DNA of 64,000 nt from contig OZ024870.1 of NCBI GenBank assembly GCA_964017185.1, positions 60,304,812-60,368,811 on the forward strand, in the 5' to 3' direction. Of the stretch, positions 34,221-45,600 are shown in pieces (positions within the stretch are counted from its first letter, which is position 1; each line of letters starts with the position of its first letter). The notes beneath the pieces were generated by a model. It made no database searches, was not told the DNA's origin, and worked only from the letters and a program-made list of their open reading frames with translations. The position numbers and the translations under genes were made by a program. The DNA is from Rugalucina vietnamica (lineage: Eukaryota > Mollusca > Bivalvia > Lucinida > Lucinidae).

Positions 34221-34862
34221 ACCCGGTGGGTCAGGCGTCAAATGGTCCCGACTTAAAGCTATTCATTTTATTTGGTTGGGACCGGAGCCTCTTGTCTGTT
34301 ACTTGGCCCACCAGGGTTCAACTGCTCCGGTTTTCAGTAAGTTATTTGGCGCCAAGGGATCTCCATCGTCGGGCATCTTACTGAATCCGTAAGTCCTCGT
34401 TTTTGATTCATAATGGTGGTTACCATGTTTTGTTTGTCCTTGAGGATTCATTCACTAGTTAGAGAATCACCACGAGGACAGAACAAATAACTAAATGTTG
34501 TGAACCATTGCAGAAGATGAGGGTGAGGTTAAGGCCTTATAAAACCGGTTTAACCCCCCCCCCCCCCAAGTAATTCTATATTACTGATCGTTCCAATGCG
34601 ATACTTCTGTTGTGGTTCTAATTGTTTTATGTTTTGGTGTCGAATTTTTGTGCTGTTTGAACCTTATGTACGTTTTCATATTTTTAGTTAAGTTTTGGTA
34701 ACTGAGTGGCCGCCTATTGGAAAATAGCTGCTCACTCGGCTAACGATAATGTTTTCTTAGTATAAGTACTTAATTGTCAATTAAGTTCTTTTCTCACCTC
34801 GGGTTTTGGAGTTGGAATTTCTTTCTGATTGTGCCATTTCCTGATCATTGCCTATTTTTCCT
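34221..34862 (+). mobile_element. Family P retroelement 3' region following the RT remnant
   Basis: Same 3' region as 369-1333, ending CTGATCATTGCCTATTTTTCC. A C-run expansion lies at about 34554-34567. Confidence 0.7.
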
Positions 34863-34957
34863 TTACCGGCTAATTATTTTCTAGTTGTTAATAAATATGT
34901 GACCCAAATGGTGATAGGACATACTCAAGTGAACACACTGTCTGCAAGAATTACAAG

Positions 34958-35022
34958 GTACAAGTAGGCAACGATCAGGAAAAGGCGCAATCAGAAAAAG
35001 ATTCCAACTCCAAAACCAGTTA
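34958..35022 (-). mobile_element. Family P 3' tail, inverted relative to the previous copy
   Basis: AAGGTACAAGTAGGCAACG to CAACTCCAAAACCAG. Two family P tails thus face each other about 95 bp apart. Confidence 0.65.
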
Positions 35023-35494
35023 AAAACCGGTTTTGCAAAACATTCTGGAGTCTGTAATTGTGTGAAATCCCCAAAGTTCGAAGGGTAGAGTGATGCCGTG
35101 TTAACAGATACCTTAACTGTGGTTTGCATTTAGGTGCTGGGGGTTATCTGTTAGGAAATCCATTGGGCATTTCCGTATCCAATATTAAAGTAATTCTTCT
35201 GACATTCAAAGCAGGAAATACACGTTTTTTGTTCACTGAAATTCTAGAAGTTCCATGGACGCAGCCGAGAAGAATTCGTGACCCCTGTCATGTCTGTGAA
35301 ATCTTTTGAGTTTCACTCTAAGTAAATGCTGCAAGAAAAGGCAAATACATATGAAAATAAAAAGCTGAAAATATTTGAAAAGAAGAAGAAGAAGAAAGAA
35401 TTGCTTTTATCACCAAACCCCAAACCGTGTAGCGATATTTTATAAATAGCTAAATTGTCAACTTTTGCGGACTTTTTTAGGTATGCTGATCATA
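35023..35494. other. Intergenic, nothing firm
   Basis: A 60-codon ORF after a possible acceptor near 35131 has no recognised motif. A short (AAG)n run lies near 35382. Confidence 0.35.
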
Positions 35495-36403
35495 TATACA
35501 CATGGAAATAAGTTAGGGAACACTTTTAGCTCTTGGGAAATGTTTCAAAAAATCCATTTTCCTATTTTCTGGCGATACTGAAATTTTTATCGCAAGAATT
35601 TCATACCTTGGACTAGCAATAGGTCAATTCACCTTTTGTCCTTGTGCTACGGAGTACACAATGTGCAATATATGAAAAACTCCACATTTACTGAATACGG
35701 GTTTGCCTTTTTCCTTCTGCACTCCGCAAAACTCAACTTCTGAATGCAAAACAGGAATAGAATGTTGCATCTGATCGTTCTCAATGAGTACACGACTTCG
35801 GATCTAAAAATTCACGTTTCATCTTCAAACCAACTAATCATACAAAATCTGCAGTTTGCATTGATTTCTATGGAAGGCAAAATTGTTGGAATTTTTGCAA
35901 ATAAAGCCGTAAAAGAATAATTCCGCTATGGCGCTATGACCAAACCGTACATGTTTAAATTCCTAAAGGGTCATATCGAATATCTGGCCCAACGTTTAAA
36001 ACCTGCAAAATGTATAGAAAAAGAACAAAACGTGGTCATGAAACCTAACCTTGGAAAAGTATGGTCAGAAAATAAAGAATCAATGATACCCAATCCACAG
36101 GCAAGTTCTCGACTTGATGCTTAAGAAAAATTATGACAATGCGAGTTCACAGAATGAAGTTATAGTAAAGAATATCAGCGCGTTCCGTAAATCTAGCGAA
36201 AAAATTCTGAATCAAAGATGGCCGCTGTCCGCCGCAGTTTATGTTTTATGCTTACCATTTTCACAAAGAAACAACTTTTGATACTAGATTCCGTCAAGTC
36301 GTCAAAACATTCTTCATAATTCTTACAAAAAGGATATATACAGTCCAAAGTTGGTAGTCACATTATTACAGGTGTGCCCTAACTTATTTCCATGTGTATA
36401 TTA
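35495..36403. mobile_element. mariner-like transposon, copy 1 (non-autonomous)
   Basis: The termini are inverted repeats of about 23-28 bp: ACACATGGAAATAAGTTAGG at left and CCTAACTTATTTCCATGTGT at right, with TA next to each end. Length about 0.9 kb, no transposase ORF. TA target sites and AAATAAGTTAGGG-type ends fit the Tc1/mariner superfamily. A second, interrupted copy is at 38868-41788. Confidence 0.75.
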
Positions 36404-36412
36404 TAGAAAAAA

Positions 36413-36413
<1 letters not shown>

Positions 36414-36444
<31 letters not shown>
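36414..36444. repeat. (GT)n microsatellite
   Basis: About 15 GT units. Confidence 0.9.
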
Positions 36445-36446
<2 letters not shown>

Positions 36447-37369
36447 ATTTTTATACATGTAGTTCTACTGACATGCCCCTTCACGAGCTTTAAGTATCTT
36501 TATTTACAGTAAATTATCCAGTTCCGGGTCACTTTTTTTTCGAAGTGGTTTCTAGATAATTGCTCAGAGCAAATTAGGTTTCGACCTTACCATTAGAAAG
36601 CATAATCCTTCTTCCAAATAATGAACTTTGATCTGATTAATTGTGAATATTCTGTGTGCCACACGATGGCTTTGAAGGAGACCACCAATTTATCCAGTTC
36701 CGAATCATTTGTCCAGTTCCGAATCACTTGCGATAATTTTTAAACAAGAAACTCACTGGCGCTATTTCGTTATGATTTTGATTTTGCAGCTTCATTACTT
36801 CTTTATAAAACAAGAATTACACACAGTTTACCATTTCAGATAGTAAAAGTGTCCAAAAACTGTGTACATGTATACGACGTACAACTTACGTTCTGGATAT
36901 TGGCGTCAATCGAAAACAAATACATGTTCTAAGTCGATAATGGCGTAACTGGTTCCAGACTTTTGCAGTTTAGTGCTGGTAACCATGGGCTGTGCATTAG
37001 TTATTTTCATTTCTGTTTGTTTGTTTGTTTGTTTGTTTGTTTGTTTGTTTGTTTGTTTGTTTGTTTGTTTTGTTGTTGATGTTTTATGAGTTTAACTTTC
37101 ACCTGTTTGTTTAACATTGAATTTCAAACACAGCTTTAATGTTGCACAAAAGGAGTATGTCATCTAGACCAGAAATCCAGACAGCATATTTTGTTCGCGA
37201 TGCAGATCGACTGCACAAAGAATCACCTGCGTAAGGAAACGACCATTTGATTTTTATTATGGGGGGAGGGGGGGGGGGTGTAAGATATTTTGAATAAAAA
37301 AAAACAGGATCCAATTTTGGCCGAAAAACATATCTTGGACATGTCGGCAAGGAACCATCGCTTTCTCAG

Positions 37370-37503
37370 TAACTTGTACTTTAGGGGGAACTGAAAGCGC
37401 CTTACTCAGAGTGACACTACAGGGCAGAGTTAGATACTGAACCCAGGACCACTCCCTCCGAATTCCCTCCGAATTCATGAACTCTACCACTGGGCCAAGG
37501 AGG
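37370..37503 (-). repeat. tRNA-derived SINE
   Basis: On the minus strand, TGGCCCAGTGGTAGAG is a good pol III A box and CCTGGGTTCAGTATC resembles a B box, at roughly tRNA spacing enlarged by a short duplication (GGAGGGAATTC). The body continues through GAGTAAGGCGCTTTCAGT. Confidence 0.55.
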
Positions 37504-38084
37504 TTCCACCCTCGATGTCTGACAAAAACGTTTTTTTTTTATTGCTGATTTGGTTTGCTTAAGTTTGTTTGATTGGAGGTTTAACGTCCCAGTTTTTCAG
37601 TCAGGCCGAGATGGAGCTTCTGCAGCCTGGGTATGAACAATGGAGTAAATGTGTCTTGCCCAAACACACAACACGGAACACCAGGGAATCCAGTCCGACA
37701 CTACCACTTGGCCACCGCGGTCTCAGCCTGAGCTTGTGCTTTACATCAACGGTTAACAGCTAAGGTCATATCGGATGATCAGTTATCCTAGCTAATGATT
37801 CTAATCATATGAACAAGATGACCGCCATGCATATATATGGTTAAATATTAAAGAACTTTTTCTCCAAAATACAAAAAAAATGTTTTGTTTGAGTTTGATT
37901 ATTTGCTTGAGTGGCTGCTTTACGTCCATGGTCAACAGTGAATATCATGTCTGGAAGACCATTTATCGTAAAAACACTGTTTCTGGGCAACAAATTTGGA
38001 CGAAAAACATATGAGACACGCCAATCAGTAGGTGGTACGAAAACGGGAGAACCCCGAGAAAAACAAAACCACCTGACACACTCG

Positions 38085-38200
38085 CAAGCAGAACTTGGTT
38101 GGTCTCACATGGCCAGAGCGGGGTTCGAACCCACACCAGAAACAGCGGCGAGAACTTTGGGCACAAGTTCCATAAAATGGGGGGGGGGGGCAAAATCCTG
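38085..38200 (-). repeat. SINE-like segment with B box
   Basis: On the minus strand, GTGTGGGTTCGAACCCCGC contains a B-box consensus (GGTTCGAACC). No clear A box. Confidence 0.35.
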
Positions 38201-39401
38201 ACATGACCATAGCGTTAAGCATCAATTCAAACAAACTGCATTGCAAATGAAAGACTGTGGTATTGTGGCAACACGCACGCACACACGCACGCACGCACGC
38301 ACACACACACACAAACACACACATCAAATAAAATACTTACTGAGATTTAAACACTCCCTCCTCAGTTCCTTTAGGTTTAAATACTGCGATACTAATAGAT
38401 TTACGAGTACATGTGCTATGTCGACACAATTGATTTTTACTGACCCGAAACTAGCTAAATTGGTAGATAAAATTAACAAGCTCCTACGCAACAGAAAATC
38501 AATAAATGAAGTTCAGTTTTCCTGGTGTGTTATAATGAATGTTGGAACGCAAGTTGGAACCAAAAGTGTAAAAAAAATAATGTTCCATGGTCATGCATTT
38601 TGCGGAAACCTGCACCTTGCGGATAATTACACAAGTGCAATATACATTCTAATTTGACAGGTCATCTCGAAGAACAGATTTATTTTTAGCATGGAGATAA
38701 GTTTTCAAAATCTGACTTCGTGCAGAGGAAGAGAAAAAGATGGACTTCATGACCATACAAAATATTTGTTTTTTAATTGAACAGCTGCTGTGTAGTTCGT
38801 GACGATACGACCACTTGATTCGGAACTGGATAAGATTCGAAACCGGATAAATTACTGTATTAAAGTTTGAAAAAATCCATTTTCTTTTTTCCTATCGAAG
38901 CTGAAATTTTTATCTCATACCTTAGCCTAGCTACATGCCAATTTAAAGAAATTCACAACATTTTGTCCTTGTGCTACGGAGAACACAAGATGCCATTTTG
39001 GATTTTTTGCAAATAAAGCCGTAAAAGAATAATTCCACTATGACGCTATGACCAGAACGTGCATGTTTAAATTCCTAAAGGGTCATATCCAATATCTGGT
39101 CCAACGTTTACAACCTGCAAAATGTATAGCCAAAGAACAGAATGTGATCATGAAACCTACCCCCGGAAAAGTATGGATCTACCACCGACAGTCGGTCAGA
39201 AAATAAAGAATTAATGATTTATTTATTGGCAGTGGCTATTTTGCCGGACCCGGCAAAATAGCTCCTAGGGGCTATTTTGCCGGACCCGGCAAAATAAGGT
39301 AAAATAGTCTCTAGGCTATTTTGCCGGACCCGGTAAAATAACTGTAATATACATATAGGCTATTTTGCCGGACCAAAAACTTGGTAAAATTTTTATTTTG
39401 T

Positions 39402-39432
<31 letters not shown>

Positions 39433-39682
39433 CATCTACATTTTTTTATTTACCTATTTAGTTGAGAAAATCATGTTTCTAAGATAAGAAAACACATACT
39501 GAAAATGTTGATAAAAGACTTTATTCAGATACAAATGGGAGTATGACTGGCATTCTGGGACACCTTAAATGGAAAAAAAATTGTTATTAAAAGGTCTGAA
39601 GGTTAAAGCCAGAATACACACAGATGATCCCCAAGAATATATGCATTGTAGGAATCAATACTCTTTGGCATTGCAGATAAGT

Positions 39683-39991
39683 TTATGCACCAGTCGTTTG
39701 TAACCACTGCTCCCCCACCTACGGTGAAGGGCGGGGATTATGACTTTTCAGCTTTCAGTGCCCTGCTATAAGCCCCACCCCCAGGGGGCAAACTGGAGGT
39801 GAAAACTTTGCTCTTTGCCCCGCCCTTAGCAATAGAAAATCTCCCTGGGGTAAGCATCCTAATGTCAAAACCCGGACATTTCCCCTGCACTGCAGGGAGA
39901 CTTGAAAAGTAATTGCTCCGCACTTTAGCCCGGCTGTCCCCCACCCTTCCCCGTAGGTGGGGTGCAGTGGTTACAAATGACTGGTGCATTA
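39683..39991. mobile_element. Nested PIF/Harbinger-like MITE
   Basis: Ends TGCACCAGTC and GACTGGTGCA (39686-39988), with inverted repeats of about 45 bp continuing through TTTGTAACCACTGC and CCCACCTACGG. The flanking TTA at 39683-39685 and 39989-39991 gives the 3-bp target duplication typical of PIF/Harbinger. Confidence 0.7.
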
Positions 39992-40115
39992 GCTAGCAAA
40001 GAAGCTTACAAAAGCAGTTTCTTTCCACAGACTATCAGGGGCTACAATTTTTCACCCATCAGACTTTTGTATTCCAATCAGAAATTTTACCATCATACTG
40101 AAAGTACTAGTACTT

Positions 40116-40345
40116 TTTAGTTGTCTCAAAATGTCATTCATTTCTGTATTTACACGGTCACCAATAAGGCTCTTCATAGCAAAATAAATGATAATATATC
40201 CATGTTCTTTGGTTTTATTATTTTATATTACTCCCATTTTAAGACATCTTTCAAAAATCAATCAAAGATGGGTAATTTATCTAAGCTTCTTTCACCTTCA
40301 GCCAATCTGCTGAAAACATACCCTGTGGCACAGTTTATATGATTC
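40116..40345. repeat. Fragment related to the inverted-repeat arm at 26.2-26.5 kb
   Basis: Shares TTAAGACATCTTTCAAAAAT, GGGTAATTTATCTA and CTTTC-CCT-CAGCC-ATCTGCT with 26345-26425. No inverted partner is visible here. Confidence 0.45.
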
Positions 40346-41309
40346 ATTTGTTTCATTCAATTTTGGCTAAAATGTTTGTTAACAAACAGAAAAGACCCAA
40401 ATCAAAACTGCTTTTGTACTGTTTTATGGGTCTCCAGTAGGGGAATGGCTGTTCCAGGAAATCCAGGGTAGCCATGATCAGCCAGAAGGCCTAATTGAAA
40501 TATATGTGTGGTTCCTGTTTCATGCCCCCAAAAATTAGGGTACAAATAGGTAGGTAGGGAGTATTATTTAATTTAGTCAAAACACTTAACACAGAAAAAC
40601 GGCCTCAAAATCGGAAAATCAAAATATGGCTATTTTTGGTTGTTTATCTCTCCAAAGACCATTTTAATGTTTAAGGTAGGGTGAAAAATAAGGGTAGGTA
40701 GGGAAACCGGAACCACATACACACATCATTTAGGCCTAAGTCTATATAAAATTTCAAAACTCTAGCATTCACCATTCAAAGTTTCAAAAAAGTGACCAAC
40801 AGACACAGCCAGCCAGCCACACCCCAACCAAAAAACACCCACCCTAGCACACACACATCCAAACAGTGACAGACAAGCCAAAGGCAATATGCCCTTCCAA
40901 CTTTACCAAAGTTAGGGGTATAAAAGGCACAAAAATCATCTTATTGATTGAGAAGTATCTCAAATAAATAAGTAGATAAATAAAAACGAAAATGTAGATA
41001 AGAATACCATACAAAACATAAAATAAAAAATTTAATCAATATTTGGTCCGGCAAAATAGCCTATAAGTCCAATATAGCTATTTTACCGGATCCGGCAAAA
41101 TAGTCCCTAGGGTAAAATAGCTCCTAGGGGCTATTTTGCCGGGTCCGGCAAAATAGCCACTGCCTTATTTATTATGAAATTTCTGCCAACATTTCTTTAT
41201 ATAAAGAATTAATGATCAAACTTCCACAAGCAATGTCTCAGCTTGATGCTTACGAAAAATTACACCGAATGAAGTTATCGGAAAGAATATCAGTGGGTTC
41301 CGTAAATCT

Positions 41310-41355
<46 letters not shown>

Positions 41356-41457
41356 AATCAGTTTATGTTTGATGCTTACCATTTTCACATAGAAACAACT
41401 TTTGATACTACAGATTCTGTCAAGCTGTCAAAACATTCTTCATAATTCTTACAAAAA

Positions 41458-41717
41458 GGTACAAGTAGGCAAAGATCAGGAAAAGGCGCAATCAGAAAAA
41501 GATTCCCACTCCAAAAACCGAGGTGGGAAAAAACCAAACTAACAATCAGGTACTTTATACCATGAAACATATCGTAAGCCGAATGAGCAGCTATTTTCCC
41601 AATAGGTGGCCACTCAGTTACCTTAACTTAACTAAAAATATGAAAACATACATAAGGCGCCAACAGCACAAAAATTTTTAAACACCAAGACATAAAACAA
41701 AAAGAACCACTACAGAA
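41458..41717 (-). mobile_element. Family P retroelement inserted in mariner copy 2
   Basis: From GGTACAAGTAGGCAAAGATC to AAAAGAACCACTACAGAAG. The pre-insertion sequence survives in mariner copy 1 near 36328-36345 (CTTACAAAAAGGATATATAC), so both insertion boundaries can be read directly. Confidence 0.8.
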
Positions 41718-42017
41718 GAAGGATATATACAGTCCAAAGTTGGTAGTCACATTACTACAGGTGTTCCCTAACTTATTTCTTTGTGTATATTTCAATATAT
41801 AATAAGAAAACATACTACAAAATATCTTTCAAAGAAAAAGCCTTTTAAATCATTGTATATTGGAGAAAGCATCTGGCATATATGACATGATCTGACATCA
41901 TATTACAACCGCCTGTTCATTATTAGAGCCGTTTTTACTCTTTTAATAGCTTTGCCTTTTGAAATGCGCATGGTGTCGTTATTTCTTTATTAATCACAGG
42001 ATTATTCTGAATGATAT

Positions 42018-42254
42018 GAGCCGCATCATGAGGAAACCGGATTTTTGCCTAGGCGAAAACAAAGGCGCAGATCAGCTTCGCGGTAACCGCGAAGCTGATC
42101 AGCGCCTTTGTTTTCGCTACTCGGATAGTACATGATTCCTCTTCTTCTTAAATCCGAAATTTCAAGCTTCTAGCTCTTTTCTGAGCTTGTACAGGCCGGT
42201 TTGTGTCGGACCTGGTCGGAAACCCCGAAGACCGGTTTTCTCGCGTCGCGGCTC
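42018..42254. mobile_element. MITE family G (GAGCCGC ends, CAAAGGCGC-GATCAG hairpin), copy 1
   Basis: Inverted ends GAGCCGCATCATGAGGAAAC and its partner ending GTCGCGGCTC. The centre is a hairpin: 42056-42083 (CGAAAACAAAGGCGC, GATCAGCTTCGCGG) pairs with 42087-42114. Related pieces lie at 58085, 58427, 58889, 60616, 60984 and 63550. Confidence 0.7.
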
Positions 42255-42683
42255 ATATATGAGTAAGAGTGCAGACTTGAATGCACTTCAGCTACAATTA
42301 ATTAAGAAGTACATTGTGCAAAAGTTATTTTCTATAATCACCAAGAGAATTTTATAATTTTTGGTTTCAATATTGGTAAAAAAGAGATGCTATATTAAGT
42401 AGACAAGACGCGTAAAAATGCTATGTGCAGGGTGCTTTTTTGTTGTAATATACTAATACTTAGTTAATTATATGATTCATCGACGCCGATTCGTCCGTGT
42501 GTATGTGCAAACGCAAACACTGATCTAGCTAAAACTCGTAGCTCAGCTCCCAGTTCAACGGACAATCCATACACTGAGTGACACTTTCTTAAAGTACATT
42601 ATGAATGACGTACATGGTCAAATTAATAAATCATTCGCAATCATTCGCTAAGTACGCTTCAATGTAACTGATTGCTCTCATTA
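42255..42683. other. Intergenic, nothing recognised
   Basis: No ORF or repeat noted. Confidence 0.4.
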
Positions 42684-45600
42684 TAGTCCGAGATCCAAGG
42701 TCCAAATTTTTGGTTAACCCTACACGATCTTGGCCTTAAGGTTTGATGGCTTTTTTTGAAAGATATATGATAGTAGTCTATGAAACAGGTCCGTGTATAA
42801 AAATTTAGGCCGGCGAAAGTCTTCAAAATGGCCGCCATCCAAGATGGCCGCCCAAATTAGGATTTATACAGGCTTGAGTAAAAAGCGTTTTCATTTTAGA
42901 TTTTGTTACATTTAAGTGCTTTCAGTGTAGATTTTCTATAAACTCAACATTATGCTGTAGCATATTAAGTTGAGTTAACCCAGTTTTGATGTTCTCATGC
43001 GTTACATACGTTACTATATTAATGTTACTTGCGAGAAATGAAAATATTGACTATTAGTGTTTAACTTAGTGCCATTCTTCAAAGTTTTTGAAGTGTTTAT
43101 GCAAAGTGTTCCTTAAAAGACTTGAGGAGCGTCTTGATAAAGCTTCTTTGGGTCGTTTATCTGCATTTGGTGGTCAGCCTCAGGTCTTTTATCACATAAA
43201 TCAAGGTTCACTCTTGATCACTTAATATTGTAAACTCACATATTTTGGGTAAACTCACATATTTTGGGTCTGATCATACATAAAATCAACAGCTGTTGAT
43301 GATTTGTTAATAAATTATATGGATTAGAACCGCTAACTCCATTTATATAATTTTTATACCCTCAAGACGTTCCTAACTGTTACATATGTTACGTTTTTAT
43401 AATATTTCCTACAAAATTAATATATTGACTATTCTTGTTTATTTTAATGTTATTCTCTAAAGTTTTTGATTTTTTTTTTGTATTTAATGCATTAAAAGAC
43501 ATGAAAAAATATCTTTATTAAGTTAGTTTGTGTGCTTTATTTGCTCCATCCATCAGCGATGGGTCTTTAAACACATAAATCCAGGTTTAAACTTGACCCG
43601 TAAAATATTATACACTCACATATTTGGGGTCAAACACATTGATAAAACAGCTGATGGTGTTTTATAGATTGAACATATGTAATAGAATTTTAACTCAAAT
43701 GTTTTAGAGTCAAGATGTACCCAGCTGTTACATACGTTACTTTTCTAAGGAGCCTTTAACACGATTAACATTATTTCCATGTTCTGAAGATGTTGACAAC
43801 TGTTACATTCATCACTTTTCTTAAATGATATATCCTACAGAATCAATATATTGACAACTGTTGTAAATGGCGTTTATATGCTCTTAGGTTTTTGAATTGT
43901 ATTATATTGATTGCATTAAAAGACATGGGAGACATTTTGATAAAGACATTTTGGATGCGATATTTGCTTTGACAGTCAGCAATGGGTCTTTAAACATATA
44001 AATCCGTGGTAAACTAGATCACTTACATATTGTAAACTCAAATAGTTTGGGTCGGAACACATAAATATATTTATAAGAATCTTAAACTTAATATACAAGT
44101 ACATAATTTCAATGTTCTCTACGTGTATTCAACTGTTACATACGTTACTTTTCTATAATATTCTATACAAAAGCTCCATAGGGTCACTGAGGAGGCTTAA
44201 GTAGCCAAGCATCCCCTTTCTAAATAATATGTTAACTGCTCTTAAAGGATATCAATTCTATTTTTAGTTGAAGAGGACTGTGTATTGAACTTTAGACTGG
44301 GAAAGTCCTAAAATGGGAACAATTCATTTATACATATATGACTTACTGGATCAGATTTTACAGGAAAAGGGGTTTGTCTCCCATGAGTGTCTTTTTGTTA
44401 CCTATCTGATACAATCATTTAAATTTTGATATGCTTAACCCACTTTCTTTTTTGAGTGGTATTGTCTGAAATGTATATCCAAACAGCAGATGATGATGAA
44501 TAAAAAGATAAAATGTCTAAATATGACATCATCCATAGTTCAGATTACCTTTTTTACCCTTTTGGGATCAGAAAAAAATATTTGGAGTATTAAGAACAGA
44601 TAATATGTCAAGAAACATCTGAACATGCGTTCATTATTTCGTCCCTTCTGTGAAACAGTCTTTGATGTAGATAACGCTGATGCAAATATTCGATAGAGCA
44701 CAAGTGTCTGGCTTTTACTGCCTGTTTGTAAAGGGACGTCGATGAGGAATAATGACATGTTTTTTTTTTCCTTTGAGCGTTTTCACTGCTTCCAAATGAT
44801 CTAACTTTTATCATTTATTTGTTATTAGTGCAGCTGTGTTATGTATTGCTTTGTTATGTTGCGGACCTAAACGTTTCACTGTACATGATCCACTTCAAAT
44901 AAGAAAGAATATTCAAAATAAAAAAATGTACATTGACAGCCATATTCTAAACATTGTTTTAATTATCTGACCCAATCCCAATTTAGGCATGTGTCTTAAA
45001 TTTAGACTTCCTTTGTGTAAATTTTTGAACTTGCAGTGTATTTATCTGGCTATCGTATACAATTTATAAAGGGTCACTAATGAGGGTTCATTACCTGAAA
45101 TTGGGCAGTATGGCCCTTTACTTCACCCCTTTGAGGGTATTCACTGTTTCCAATATTTCATTCATTGCCAGAAATTGTATAATGTACCCACACTTATCCT
45201 TTTAAGTGTTTATGCCACTTCCAAAGAATATAAAGTAAAGGGGTCAAGGTACCGAAATCGTAATCCTAGCTCGTAAAAATCCATAATAACATTGACAAAT
45301 AGGAGATACATGTATGTAGCCATACAGGCATGGATCCTCCAATAACAGGAGGTGTGATCAGGTGTTTGCGAAGGGTGAGCATCACCTGCCCATTATAATG
45401 CACCCGCCATGTCCTTATGACTGATTACAAAGCCGAGAAAATTAATATCTGGTAAGAAACGAATGTCCAGTAATTAAAAGCCTTATTAATTGTTGCCAAT
45501 TGGCATAAGGTCAGTCATAAGTTTAGACGCAGCCACGCTGTAGGGATCAACAAGGTCATGGTGTCTCCCATAGAACTTTTTAAGAGTTGACACAAGCTTG

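Larger units (their letters stand above)
36505..38859. mobile_element. pogo/Tigger-like transposon shell with nested repeats
   Basis: Inverted termini CAGTAAATTATCCAGTTCC (from 36507) and, from the right end, CAGTAATTTATCCGGTTTC (to 38857), flanked by TA on both sides. CAGT ends with a TA target are typical of pogo-like elements. The motif ATCCAGTTCCGAATCA recurs near both ends (36691, 36711, and inverted near 38818). The interior contains a (GTTT)n run at about 37013-37069, two tRNA-like SINE segments and an ACGC/CA-rich run at 38270-38325. No transposase was recognised. Confidence 0.65.
39219..41173. mobile_element. MULE-like foldback element with palindromic termini
   Basis: The element 39228-41164 (1937 bp) is flanked by a perfect 9-bp duplication TTATTTATT (39219-39227 and 41165-41173). 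The termini are inverted over about 40 bp, beginning GGCAGTGGCTATTTTGCC. Each end contains several copies of a palindrome, GCTATTTTGCCGG-AC-CCGGCAAAATAGC. A 9-bp TSD with long TIRs is the Mutator (MULE) pattern. No transposase ORF. It contains a nested MITE and a fragment of the 26-kb inverted repeat. Confidence 0.75.
38868..41788. mobile_element. mariner-like transposon, copy 2, interrupted
   Basis: Matches 35540-36400 from GAAAAAATCCATTTTC to the right terminus CCCTAACTTATTTCTTTGTG. The left ~45 bp are missing next to the pogo-like element. It is split by a MULE-like insertion (39219-41173), an A-run of about 39 nt (41313-41351) and a family P insertion (41458-41717). Copy 1 serves as the empty-site reference. 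Confidence 0.7.

Noticed and set aside
35936..36124. 62-codon ORF in mariner copy 1 as transposase
   Set aside because: No D,D-type catalytic pattern or helix-turn-helix is recognisable and the element is only about 0.9 kb.
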